Positions 17,401 through 25,600 of a DNA stretch of 39,264 nucleotides are shown here, piece after piece. A program made the translations under genes and the position numbers. Every line of letters starts with the position of its first letter. Positions within the stretch are counted from its first letter, which is position 1. The DNA comes from Acidobacteriota bacterium (GTDB taxonomy: Bacteria; Acidobacteriota; Blastocatellia; RBC074), in assembly GCA_016196035.1 (NCBI GenBank), contig JACPYM010000052.1, positions 1 to 39,264 of the forward strand, read 5' to 3'. A model generated the notes under the pieces. It saw only the letters and a list, made by a program, of their open reading frames with translations. It did no database searches and had not been told where the DNA came from.

Positions 17401-19803
17401 CTGTATCGTAGCCGTCTTACTCGTCTCGCCCGGATTGAAGGTAAAAGTGGTGCCGATAATCGGTGTGGTGTAATCAGAAGGAGCCGTGGCCGTGCCGTCC
17501 GCCGTGGCGATATTAACCGTCGTGGTCGCGCCGCTCGCCGGGGCAAGCGTGATCGTGAAGGTGAACGCGGTCGTGCCGCTGTTGCCTTCGTTGAGCGTCA
17601 CGTCGTTGATGGACAGGGTCGGCAGGGTATCGTCGTTGGTGATTGTGCCGACGCCCTGATTATCGGCAAGCGTCGCACCGCCGGTCACGTTCGACAAATT
17701 GACGAAGAAGGTTTCGTTCGTTTCAAACAGCGTCTCGCCGACGACGGAAACCGCAATGGTTTTGCTGGTTTCACCCGCGTTGAAGGTCAGCGTGCCGCTG
17801 GTTGCGGTGTAATCGCTGCCCGCCGTGGCCGTGCCGTCCGCCGTGGCGAAATTGACCGTGACGGGCGAACCGGCAGCGGCGGAAAGCGTCACGGTGAACG
17901 TGAAATTCGTCGTGCCCGCAGCGCCTTCAGCTTGCGTCACGTCGTTGATTGAAATGGTCGGAGCCGGCGTGCCGAGCAATTCAACCTCAGAAAACTGCAT
18001 GGAGTTTGCAGTCGCGCCGTCTCGGACGCTCGCCACTATCAAGCGGTATGAGCTAAATGCATTGGTGTTGGAGAAGTTGACCACTGCTCCCAGAGTGTTG
18101 CGCCCCGGATCTGTCGCCAGTCCTGTCACGCCGCTATAAATCGTCGTCCATGTCGAGTTGAGCGTCGTCGTCGGGTTGGCGCTGTTTGTCCCTTCGATCG
18201 TTACGGTCAGAGGGTCTCGCTCGGGTGCGTCGTTAGCCGTATTGAAACGCAACCCGTCAACTACAGTCAGAGGCCCCTGGGTCGGTGCGGTCACGATAAA
18301 CCCGACTCCCGTCTTGCCAAAATTAAGATACTTGCTGGCAGCACTAAAATCGTTATCAATCGCCGCACTGGGCGGCTCAGCGGCCGGGTAGTTGTTTGCT
18401 CCCGCCACTGTTCCAACGGTTGACGCGCTGGAAGTGGGGCTTCCGACAGTCGCCGCGATGCCAACAATGGGATCCCCAGGCGCAGTCACATCGCTGGTGA
18501 ATGCCTCGTATGCACCGATGTCGGAATCGTTGCCGCCGCTGGCCGCAGGAATGCTGCCGATGTTGAACGGGCGCGTCAGCCCACGCTGGTCAGTCGTGAC
18601 ACCCGCGACAGAACTGCCTTTATCCAGCGCCGGACTGCCGCCCAGCAAGGCGTGTGTTGCCGTCGTGCCGCCGTTGTTGGCGAGCGGGCCGAGCAACGGT
18701 GGCGCGGTGATGTCGGTGCCTTGCGTGAGGAAGCCGTTGCCGTTGTCGCTCAGGTTAAAGCCCTGCGAAGTGATCGTGGCGACCCCACCGCTCGCCGTTA
18801 ACGCGACCAGATTCGCGCCGGTGCTGTTGGCAATGATCGTGTTGCGCAATGTGGCCGTAGCCGTCGTTCCCGCGCCGATGGCGCCCACACGAACGCCGCC
18901 GGTATCCGCCGCGCCGGCGTTATTGGCAAACGTGCAATTGGTAATTTGCAGCGCACTGGTTCCGGCAAAGCCGAGGTTGAAAATTCCGCCGCCCGCCCCC
19001 GCGCCGGTCGCCGTGTTGCCGCTCACCGTGCAGTTAGTCAACGTGAGCAACACACTGATGGAGGACCCAGTCTCAAAGGAGATACCGCCGCCGCGATCCT
19101 GCGAAGTATTTCCGCTAATCGTGCAACCTGAGAACGTCCCATTGGCATTGCTGAGTAAGACTCCGCCACCAATATTGCCCACCGACACGTTGCCGCTGAC
19201 ATCGCAATTGGTCAACGTCAAGTTGCTGGCGCTAAAAATACCACCGCCACTCGTCCCGCGCCCGTTGCTGATGGTCATCCCGCTGAGCGTGATATTCAAC
19301 CCGCCGCCCGGAATGTTGAAGATGCGGAAGTCCGCCGCCCCGTCGTTGCGCCGCACCGTGAGCAAGTTTGCGCCGGAGCCGTTGATCGTCAGACCCTGTG
19401 AAATGTCGGGCAGCACGCTGGTCAGATTGATCGTGCCGTTCACGCTGAAGGTGATCGTGTCCGCGCCGCTGCCCGCCACGCAATCGGTCGAGCCGGATTG
19501 ATTGTCGCCGTTGGCATTGAGCAGCGCTTCGCGCAGCGTGCATTGCCCGTTATTGGCCGGCGCGCCGTCCGCCAGACTGTTGACGATGATGGCCGCTGCC
19601 GGAGCGCTGGGAATCAGGGGCTTGGGCGTCCCCAGATTTGCGGAGGACGGATTCGTGGGGGACGGTTTCTGCTGGGCCGCTGGCGGGCTGGCTGGGCCAG
19701 ACGCCGCGCGGACGGCTTGGAAAAGTTGCAAGCTCAGTAATGCGCCGCCGAGTATGAGCAACGTGAGCAATGTCGAAAGCGCCAGTCTACGGATGTACGA
19801 CAT
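11467..19803 (-). CDS. Giant surface protein: CSLREA/beta-helix blocks, Calx-beta, discoidin-like domain, FG-GAP propeller
   Basis: The protein is 2778 residues from the ATG at 19803, chosen because GGAGGA lies just upstream; an in-frame ATG 14 codons earlier has none. A signal or anchor helix spans about 5-30. The CSLREA-type motif CTLREALLNANGD lies near 85. Four right-handed beta-helix blocks follow (about 70-440, 838-1205, 1326-1655, 1663-1975), with CTISGNTA-type rungs and closing motifs SPALDKGS...TDQRG...DIGAFE. Between them lie a discoidin-like segment (about 460-612) and three Calx-beta domains (starting near 614, 729 and 1213, xINDVTxxEG). Ig-like and cadherin-like domains cover about 2100-2470. 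An FG-GAP/VCBS propeller with six D-x-DGDGK-x-D calcium-type loops ends the protein (about 2475-2778, ending PVPAFGVR). It is head-to-head with R2. A role as adhesin or matrix protein is likely; the partner is unknown. Confidence 0.88.
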   Translation of the reverse strand: MSYIRRLALSTLLTLLILGGALLSLQLFQAVRAASGPASPPAAQQKPSPTNPSSANLGTPKPLIPSAPAAAIIVNSLADGAPANNGQCTLREALLNANGDNQSGSTDCVAGSGADTITFSVNGTINLTSVLPDISQGLTINGSGANLLTVRRNDGAADFRIFNIPGGGLNITLSGMTISNGRGTSGGGIFSASNLTLTNCDVSGNVSVGNIGGGVLLSNANGTFSGCTISGNTSQDRGGGISFETGSSISVLLTLTNCTVSGNTATGAGAGGGIFNLGFAGTSALQITNCTFANNAGAADTGGVRVGAIGAGTTATATLRNTIIANSTGANLVALTASGGVATITSQGFNLSDNGNGFLTQGTDITAPPLLGPLANNGGTTATHALLGGSPALDKGSSVAGVTTDQRGLTRPFNIGSIPAASGGNDSDIGAYEAFTSDVTAPGDPIVGIAATVGSPTSSASTVGTVAGANNYPAAEPPSAAIDNDFSAASKYLNFGKTGVGFIVTAPTQGPLTVVDGLRFNTANDAPERDPLTVTIEGTNSANPTTTLNSTWTTIYSGVTGLATDPGRNTLGAVVNFSNTNAFSSYRLIVASVRDGATANSMQFSEVELLGTPAPTISINDVTQAEGAAGTTNFTFTVTLSAAAGSPVTVNFATADGTATAGSDYTATSGTLTFNAGETSKTIAVSVVGETLFETNETFFVNLSNVTGGATLADNQGVGTITNDDTLPTLSINDVTLNEGNSGTTAFTFTITLAPASGATTTVNIATADGTATAPSDYTTPIIGTTFTFNPGETSKTATIQVNGDTTGEVNETFFVNLSSPVNATIADGQGLGTILNDDAFLVTTADDAGAGSLRQAITDANATGPGADVINFSALFNTAQTINLATVLPSLTTSMNINGPGANLLTVRRDTGGDYRIFTINAGQTVSLSNLTISNGKSPSGQPGGGILNAGTLNLANCIVSGNSSGMAFGGGISSGGSLSINNSLIASNNAGNGGGVAASGTLIMSNSTVSNNTATFQAALNFQNGTGSLTNCTVSGNTAGTYPGAILNATNTGQTSALTLTNCTVSGNVSTTSGIGNIVTSNNGVSATTQLKNTLVAANTGPNFTTSNATLTLLGNNLDSDGSSGFTNGVNGNIVGTAGAPINAWLGLLADNGGRTPTHALLLGSPALDKGSLAAGVTTDQRGLMRPFDIGSILPASNGNDSDIGAFEAQSLPLPGLIINDITVAEGNAGTSTATFTVTLSAASAQTVTVQYATANGTATAGSDYVTTSGTLTFNPGVTSQPIVVTINGDTVFEPSETFFVNLTNPTNAVLGDPQGLGTIQNDEAIIVTNANDAGAGSLRQTLLDANANAGADTIQFESVFFGTARTINLASALPDITSSLTLNGPGANLLTVRRDTGGNYRIFTINSGTTVSLSGLTMTNGNVDGGGIFNAGTLTVSNCVITGNTSTNGGGGMYNSGTLTMTGCTISGNSSTGGATGGLWNLGSSTPATATLTNCTISGNTAANGVQTGGGIDNSSGDFDTTVNLLNCTIANNTVPNNTNGGGLYSGKFGAGNANITLKNTIVAGNSNPQVRQDVGGTVTSLGNNLLSDNSLTAAAGDLLNTNPLLAVLASNGGPTQTHALPAGSPALNAGNNTGAPATDQRGVARPQGAATDIGAFELVPNPLVVINTNDAGAGSLRQALLDANLSVGTDNITFNLPAGPQTINLASALPVLADNVTIVNASGANNLTVRRDTGGDYVVFDVNAGIVVSLQGLTVSNGRASFGGGVRSAGNLTITECAITANTSLGNGAGVVNNGGTLTINRSTISGNTAVDGAVVNQGVGGGATATLTNSTISGNTATNVIGGIANINFGGPATSLTMLNCTVTGNTSPSVGGIRTNDQGGPATTTLQNTIVANNSPSNLFKSGTNASVVSQGNNLASDNGGGLLNGTGDQINTNPLLAPLGNYGGPTPTHALLPGSPAINTGGPATIAEIQTVTVSGAAGTFTLTFNGPTTSPALAFNATAAQVQAALNALSTIGGAGGSVSVTQSGNVFTVTFGGTLGVANQPQLTGTGAGGATVATSTLVNGGTLTTDQRNIARPQQTATDIGAYESRGFTLAVVSGSGQSAITNAAFANPLVVSVSSANAEPVNGGSVTFTPPGAGASAALSTNPATIAAGQASVTAVANATVGGPYNVTVNAAGAAAAVNFALTNLTPNTAPTFTPTAAISRQQGSPAGAAVTVGTVTDAQTAAGSLTVTQIAGGTATGITVTGITNTNGTISALVSAACTATAGTVRFQVSDGSLTGTGDLQVNVTANTPPTLSYANATVNLGGATTVNPATGPTDNGTINTLAVQGQGTYTGTISVNAAGAVTLTNAAPAGTHTLTIRATDDCGAQTNASFTLTVTCPTITVNPSTVPLGIAGVPYSQIFTQSGGAGAISWSVSAGALPNGLTLNGSTGLFAGLSAVKGVFNFTLQATDVNNCSGTRAYTLTFRPKAKADFDNDGKTDLSIFSPTAAPPLTNWSVINSGNGATATQQWGAGYAPYFDDIVPGDYDGDGKADHAIWRGADSIWYIRKSSDGQAILQFWGANYAPYFDIPTPGDYDGDGKTDIGVFRRSGTWFVRRSSDGQNMIVDHGQQDDIPVPADYDGDGKTDLAVFRPGAIAPAPNWIILNSSTNTITSIQWGAGYAPYFDTPVPADYDGDGKADLAIWRGADSIWYIRPSATPSSPILQFWGANYAPYFDIPAPADYDGDGKADIAVWRRSGTWFVKRSTDGSFLIQNQGQSGDIPVPAFGVR

Positions 19804-20043
19804 GATTTTTCCTCCTGCGTGGATTGGGAAAGAGAAGGCAGCCATATTTGCCGAAGAGCAGTCCTGTCCGCCGTCCGGTTTGGGATAAAACTTTGACTCA
19901 CACCCGCCGAAAATTCATAATGCCCGGCGAGTCTCATCACTAAGTTGCAACTTGTTACAATTGCCTTCGGATCATTACCGTGTAGCCCCGAAAAAGTCTT
20001 GAATGGCAGTGGAATTTCTCTGGAAAAAATCTGGAATACCGTA
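19804..20043. promoter_or_regulatory. Divergent control region between the 2778-residue gene and R2
   Basis: These 240 bp lie between two genes transcribed away from each other. They contain the GGAGGA ribosome-binding site of the minus-strand gene and the TGGAA repeats before R2. A TTG at 19945 opens the R2 frame 33 codons early, but that stretch does not look like the family and has no ribosome-binding site. Confidence 0.6.
19999..20036 (+). promoter_or_regulatory. TGGAA direct repeats with exact 11-bp period upstream of R2
   Basis: TGGAA occurs at 20010, 20021 and 20032, with a one-mismatch copy TTGAA at 19999, all exactly 11 bp apart. The last two are longer (TCTGGAA). The final copy sits where the ribosome-binding site should be, seven bases before the ATG at 20044. 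The spacing fits head-to-tail binding by an OmpR-type winged-helix protein, and a protein bound here would also block translation start or early transcription. Confidence 0.45.
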
Positions 20044-22392
20044 ATGCAACTTGATGTTAAGTCTGTCTACGAGTTTGGAGCGTTCCGCCTGGATGTCGCT
20101 GATCGGCAACTAAAACGCGCGGGCGAAATCGTGCCGCTCGCACCGAAAGTGTTTGAACTGCTCGTGTTCATGCTCGCCAACCACGGGCGGCCTATCAGCA
20201 AAGAGGAGTTGCTTAGCAACGTTTGGCCGGACAGTTTTGTCACCGATGAGAATCTCAGCCGTCACATCTCGACCCTGCGCAAAACCCTGAACGAGGGCGG
20301 CGACGGGCAAAAATTTATCGAGACGCTGCCGAAATTCGGCTACCGCTTTACCGATCAGGTGCGCGTGCTTGCTTCCACCGGTGAAGCAGTGTGGGCAGCG
20401 ACTGCGCCCGCCGAGACGCCTGCGTCTGCGGTTGAACCGGATGCTTTGCCCGCGCCCTTGCCTGAGCTCTTATTTGAACAAGCTGAGGCGCGCGAAGTGG
20501 CGGTCGCGGCGGGTTGGGTGACGCAAGCCAAACCCAGGTCAAGCGCGCAACCCATCAGCCGGTTTCGCATCCTGGCCCCGCTCGGCGCGGACGGCAAAGG
20601 CGACGTCGTGGTGGCCGAAGACGTCCGTCTTGCCCCTGCTTTCCTGAAACGCCGCGCGCTCGTTTTTTCGTTGGGTCTAGTCGTCATTCTTGGCTTCGTG
20701 TTTGGGCTGTACAACTGGGCCAAACCCAGACCGGGAACACTGGCGCGCGCGAGTCTGCGGGCGAACGTGGCACCGCTCACCAGCTTTCAGGGCCGCGAAA
20801 ATTATCCCGCCTTTTCGCCCGACGACCGGCAAATCGCCTTTACCTGGGATGGTGGGCGGGACGGCACGCCGGGTGACACAACGGATATTTACGTCAAGTT
20901 GCTGGGCACTGAAACGCCGTTGCGGTTGACCACCAATCCGGCGGAGGAAATCAGCCCCGTCTGGTCGCCGGACGGCCTTTCCATCGCGTTTATGCGCATC
21001 ACCACTGGCGGTGCCGGGATTTATCTGGTGCCCGCACTCGGCGGCCCAGAGCGCGAATTGCTCACTGGGTTCTGGTCGGAATGGACCAACATCCCTTCCG
21101 GGCGCTTGTCCTGGTCGCCGGACGGCCGGTTCATTGCGTTTGCGGGCACCGAAAAAGCCGCGCAAACCGACCTGCATCTGTTTCTGCTTTCATTGAATGG
21201 GTTGGAAAAGCGTCAGCTCACGGCGTCCGACGAAGATGATCGCTGTCCGGCCTTTTCGCCCGACGGGCAAACGCTGGCCTTCATACGCGGCTGGGATGAA
21301 ATCTATCTGATGCCTGCTACGGGCGGTGAAGCGCGCCGTCTGACCTTTGATGCCAAACGCATCTTCGGGCTGGCCTGGACACCGGATGGCCGGGAAATCA
21401 TTTTCTCTTCCGCTCGCGGGGGCAGTCCGACGTTATGGAAGATCGCGGCTTCTGGCGGCGCGCCCGAGGCCCTGCAACCCGGCGGCGAACAGGTCAGCAC
21501 TCTGGCCTTGAGCCATCAAGGCAACCGTCTCGCTTACACCCAGAACATTCGCGACTTGAATCTCTGGCAGCTTGAACTGCCCGAACCGCCCAGCAAACCG
21601 CATCCGCCGTCCCTGTTTAATTCCTCCACGCGGCAGGAGTCCCAGCCGCAATTCTCGCCGGATGGAAAAAAAGTGGTCTTCGTTTCCTTGCGCTCCGGCA
21701 ATTGGGAGCTTTGGGTGTGTGATGACAAGGGGCAGAATCCGGTGCAGTTGACCCATTTGAACGGCCCCTTTGTGGGCAGTCCGCGCTGGTCGCCGGATGG
21801 GAATCAGATCGCGTTTGAAAGCCGCGTCAACCAGCAGCAGCCGGACATTTATGCCATCGCCGCCAGCGGCGGAACAGCGCCGCGCCGCCTGACGCTGGAA
21901 GCTGCGGCGGACATTCGGCCCACTTGGTCACACGATGGGCAGTGGCTTTATTTCAGTTCAAACCGCAGCGGCGATTATCAACTCTGGAAACAGCCCAGCG
22001 CGGGCGGCCCCGCCGTGCAATTAACCTGGCAAGGCGGACGCGAAGCATACGAATCACCGGACGGGCAGTTCCTCTATTACACGCGCAGTCCCAACGAGCC
22101 TGGCATCTGGCGCGTCCCCGTGACGGGCGGGGCTGAAACGCGTGTGTTGGAGCATGGCCGGCAAGGCGCCTGGGCCATGCACGCGCAGGGCATTTATCTG
22201 GTCAATGCCGCGACGAAAACACCGGGCACCATCGAGTTTTTCAGTTTCGCCACGGCGCGGAAAACGATCCTTGCCGGGTTTGAGAAAGACGACCTTTATG
22301 GCTTCACCGTCTCAGCCGCTGCCCGCCGCCTGTTGTGGTCGCAGATTGATCGCAACGAAAGCGATCTCGTGCTGCTGGAAAACTTCCGCTAA
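20044..22392 (+). CDS. R2: membrane-bound winged-helix regulator with PD40 propeller and apparent kinase-loop relic
   Basis: The protein is 782 residues from the ATG at 20044; the longer frame from TTG at 19945 is rejected. The winged helix spans 8-104 (YEFGAFRLDVADRQL, LAPKVFELLVFML, ENLSRHISTLRKTL, FIETLPKFGYRF). The linker (105-204) holds a stretch at about 172-206, FRILAPLGADGKGDVVVAED then VRL, that matches subdomain I of Ser/Thr kinases (FxIxxxLGxGGxGxVxxAxD) and leads to FLK where the VAIK lysine would be. No other kinase motif follows. One membrane helix (about 205-223) is followed by PD40 blades with SPDG/SWSPDG (many between 250 and 740). Topology should be as in ToxR: DNA-binding domain inside, propeller outside. 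It is divergent from the 2778-residue gene, its likely target. It ends convergently with the M36 protease gene. Confidence 0.9.
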   Translation: MQLDVKSVYEFGAFRLDVADRQLKRAGEIVPLAPKVFELLVFMLANHGRPISKEELLSNVWPDSFVTDENLSRHISTLRKTLNEGGDGQKFIETLPKFGYRFTDQVRVLASTGEAVWAATAPAETPASAVEPDALPAPLPELLFEQAEAREVAVAAGWVTQAKPRSSAQPISRFRILAPLGADGKGDVVVAEDVRLAPAFLKRRALVFSLGLVVILGFVFGLYNWAKPRPGTLARASLRANVAPLTSFQGRENYPAFSPDDRQIAFTWDGGRDGTPGDTTDIYVKLLGTETPLRLTTNPAEEISPVWSPDGLSIAFMRITTGGAGIYLVPALGGPERELLTGFWSEWTNIPSGRLSWSPDGRFIAFAGTEKAAQTDLHLFLLSLNGLEKRQLTASDEDDRCPAFSPDGQTLAFIRGWDEIYLMPATGGEARRLTFDAKRIFGLAWTPDGREIIFSSARGGSPTLWKIAASGGAPEALQPGGEQVSTLALSHQGNRLAYTQNIRDLNLWQLELPEPPSKPHPPSLFNSSTRQESQPQFSPDGKKVVFVSLRSGNWELWVCDDKGQNPVQLTHLNGPFVGSPRWSPDGNQIAFESRVNQQQPDIYAIAASGGTAPRRLTLEAAADIRPTWSHDGQWLYFSSNRSGDYQLWKQPSAGGPAVQLTWQGGREAYESPDGQFLYYTRSPNEPGIWRVPVTGGAETRVLEHGRQGAWAMHAQGIYLVNAATKTPGTIEFFSFATARKTILAGFEKDDLYGFTVSAAARRLLWSQIDRNESDLVLLENFR

Positions 22393-22428
22393 ACGAGTCT
22401 CGCCGTATTTTCCCCGGGAGAATTCGAT

Positions 22429-22559
22429 AGGACTTACACAAAACGCGAGCGAGATTGCCACAGAGGCATAGAGACACAGAGCTTTTTTACAGTGTTGGTG
22501 GAGTTCTCTGTTTTCCTCTGTGCCGCTGTGCCTCTGTGGCAAATCTTTGCGTAAGTCCT
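22429..22559. mobile_element. MITE-like palindromic element
   Basis: A 131-bp stretch is bounded by 14-bp inverted ends with one mismatch: AGGACTTACACAAA (22429-22442) and TTTGCGTAAGTCCT (22546-22559). Inside are further complementary arms, GATTGCCACAGAGGCA (22453-22468) and TGCCTCTGTGGCAAATC (22529-22545), so the whole element can fold as one long hairpin. It has no coding capacity and lies between two convergent genes. The TGCCACAGAGGCA core resembles dispersed palindromes I know from environmental bacterial genomes. I see no clear target-site duplication. It may also act as a terminator for both neighbours. Confidence 0.65.
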
Positions 22560-22604
22560 GTTCAAATCTGTTAGCCTCCCGCCAAGGCCGCCACAATTGG
22601 GTTG

Positions 22605-25600
22605 TCACCGCACGCCAAACGCCGGCACCGGCACCTCGCCGCTTTGCCCCTGGTTTTTGCCCAGAAACGAACCGTCCGAACTGAGTTTGACAAACCACGT
22701 GCCCGAGCGCCGCCAGACCGCAATATCCGCCTTGCCATCGCCATCGAAATCGCCCGGCGTTGGAATATCGAAGTATGGCGCATAGTTCGCGCCCCATAAC
22801 GCCAGCACCGGACTGGTTGGGTTAGCACTGGGCCGGATGTACCAGATCGAATCTGCGCCGCGCCAGATCGCCAAGTCCGCCTTGCCATCCCCGTCGTAGT
22901 CCGCTGGCACGGGCGTATCGAAATATGGCGCATACCCTGCCCCCCATTGAATGCTCGTCATCGTATTCGTCGAGCTGTTTAAGATCAACCAGTTCGGTGC
23001 GGGCGCAATCGCGTTGGGCCGAAAGACCGCCAAGTCGGTTTTGCCATCGCCATCATAATCGGCGGGTACTGGAATGTCGCCATTTTGGCCGTGCGTCTGA
23101 ATCAGGAAGGAGCCATTGGAACTGCGTTTGACGTACCAAGTGCCCGTCGCGGGCCGGAAGACCGCCAGATCGGTTTTGCCATCGCCGTCGTAATCGCCCG
23201 GCGCTGGAATATCGAAATACGGCGCATAGCTCGCTCCCCACAGATCGAGGATGGCCGCGCCATCGGATGATTTGCGGATGTACCAGATCGAATCGGCCCC
23301 GCGCCAGATGGCCTGATCGGCTTTGCCGTCGCCATCGTAATCACCGGGCACGATGACGTCGTTGTAAGGCGCATAGCCCGCGCCCCATTGCATGGTTTGC
23401 AAGCTGTTGCTGGCGCTATTGAGCGTATACCAGGTGCCATTGCTGCCGCGCCAGGTGCTGAGGTCGGTTTTACCGTCACCGTCGAAATCCGCTTTGACCG
23501 TGCGCGCCCCGGCTTGCGCAACAGCGAACGTCTGGCCGCCAATCGTCAGCGTGCCGGTGCGCGAGAATGTGCCGGGGTTGGCGGTGACGTTGTAGGTCAG
23601 CGTGGCGTTGCCATTGCCGTTGGTCGCGCCGGTCAGCGTGATCCAGTTGTCATTGCTGACGGCTGTCCAGACACAGCCGGTGCCGGCGGTCAGGTTGATC
23701 GAACCGCTGCCGCCCGCGCGCGCATAGGCCTGACCGGTGGGCGCGAGCGTATAGGTGCAGCCGTTCGCCTGATTGACCGTGAAAGTTTGCCCGGCCACGG
23801 TCAGTGTGCCGGAACGCGCGGGGCCGCTATTGGCCGCCGCAGTGAAGCCAACCGGGCCATTGCCGCTGCCGGTTGCGCCGCTGGTGATGCTCAGCCAGTT
23901 GTCGTTGCTTGTGGCTGTCCACGCGCAACCCGCGCCCGCTGTGACATTGACAGTGCCGTTTGTAAGGCTGGCGGCAATAGTTTGATTGGTGGGCGCGATG
24001 CTGAAAGCGCAACCATCAGCTTGGGTGAGGGTGAAGGTCTGACCCGCGACAGTGATTGTGCCGCTACGTTGCGGGCCGGAGTTGGCGGCTACGGTGAAAT
24101 TGACCGGGCCGGGGCCGGTGCCATTGGTCGCGCCGTTGATCGTCAACCAGTTGACATTGCTGAGCGCCGTCCAAGTGCAATTCGCGTTGGTTTGCACGTT
24201 GAAGGAACTGGCGCCGCCCGCCGCCGCACTGGTTTGGCTGGCCGGATTGAGCGTGTAGCTGCAATTGGAGCCTTGCGTCACGGTGAAAGTCAGGCCCGCG
24301 ACGGTGAGTGTGCCGGTGCGCGGCGGGCCGTTGAGATTGGCGTCCCCGGCAAATTGCGTCGTGCCGTTGCCCGTGCCGGTCGCGCCGCTGGTGATGTTGA
24401 TCCAAGTGGCATTGCTGACGGCGGCCCAGTTGCAAGTGGCGGCGCTGGCCGTGATGGCTACGCTGCCGTTGCCGCCAGCGGGCACGAAGTTTTGACTGGT
24501 CGGATTGATGGTGATGGTGCAAGGCACTACGCAGGTGGTGCAAAGCACGCTGCCGACGAGGCTGACCGAATCAAGCCACCAACCCGAATTGGCGATGCCG
24601 CAATCGAAACCGGCGCGCCAGCGGAATTGCACGTTCTGTCCGGCGGCGGTATTCGGCAACACCACCGTCGTCGTGAGATACCCACTGGAATCGCCCGTCC
24701 AGGCGTTGCGTCCGGCCAGTGGATTGGCGCAGGTCGAATCGTTTGCCAGCGCTTGAATATAGCCGCCTTCGATAAAGCTGCCGCCCGCCGTGAGGATGTC
24801 GGTGAAGCTGCCGCCGCCGATTTTGATTTCCAGCACGCCACCGTCAAAGCCGCTTTCCAAACTGTAACGTTGCCGGAACGCCAGCCGCGTGCCAACGTTG
24901 CTGATGAGGAAGGTTGACGAGGTCAGTTGGCTTTCACCCGTGGTGCTTTGATTCGGCGTAAAGACGGCGTTTGGCGTGCTGTCAGCGTTGCCGGTCACGG
25001 TGGCCCAATTGCTGCCGCTGCCGGTGACCGCGCTGGCCCAGCCGTTGGGCAGTGCGGGCGCAGTCACGCCGTCAAAGTTTTGCGCGGCTGTGACCAGCGG
25101 TTGGCCCACATTGATGGTGAAGGTGCGCGTGACGGGGCCGAGTCCGCTGTTGAGATTCACCGTCACCGTCAACGGCGCGCCACACGTGGCATTGCCGGGC
25201 ACGGTGAAGCTGACGTTTTGCGTGGCCGTCGCGCCCGCGTTGATCGCGCCATAAGTGGCGCTGCCGCCGCCCACGACATTGAGCGTGGCGTTGGACGCAT
25301 TGGTGGCGCAGAGCGGATTGGTCAGCGCCACGGCCAGCGTGATCGTTTCGCCCGGATCAGCCGCGCCATTGTTGCTGCAAGGCAGCGCTCCGGCATCGGT
25401 GAAGGTCACTGTGCCGACTTTGAGATTGGGCGTGGCAAACGATTCGGTCACGGCGGTTGAGGTGTTGTAACGCGCGCCATCGCCCATGCCGCGCGTGGCG
25501 AAGCCGTTCCAAATGTCCAACTCATCCGCGCCGCCAAAGCTCGCGCAATCGGCTGCGAGCAGGGAATTGCGCCCGCTGAGAAAATCGGGATTCGCCGGGT

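Noticed and set aside
19945-20043. TTG start of R2, 33 codons upstream
   Set aside because: No ribosome-binding site, sequence unlike the family, and it would cover the 11-bp repeats; the ATG at 20044 begins the winged helix as in R1.
23388-24917. 509-codon plus-strand frame
   Set aside because: Antisense to the BACON and propeller region of the M36 gene, where the minus-strand reading has clear domains.
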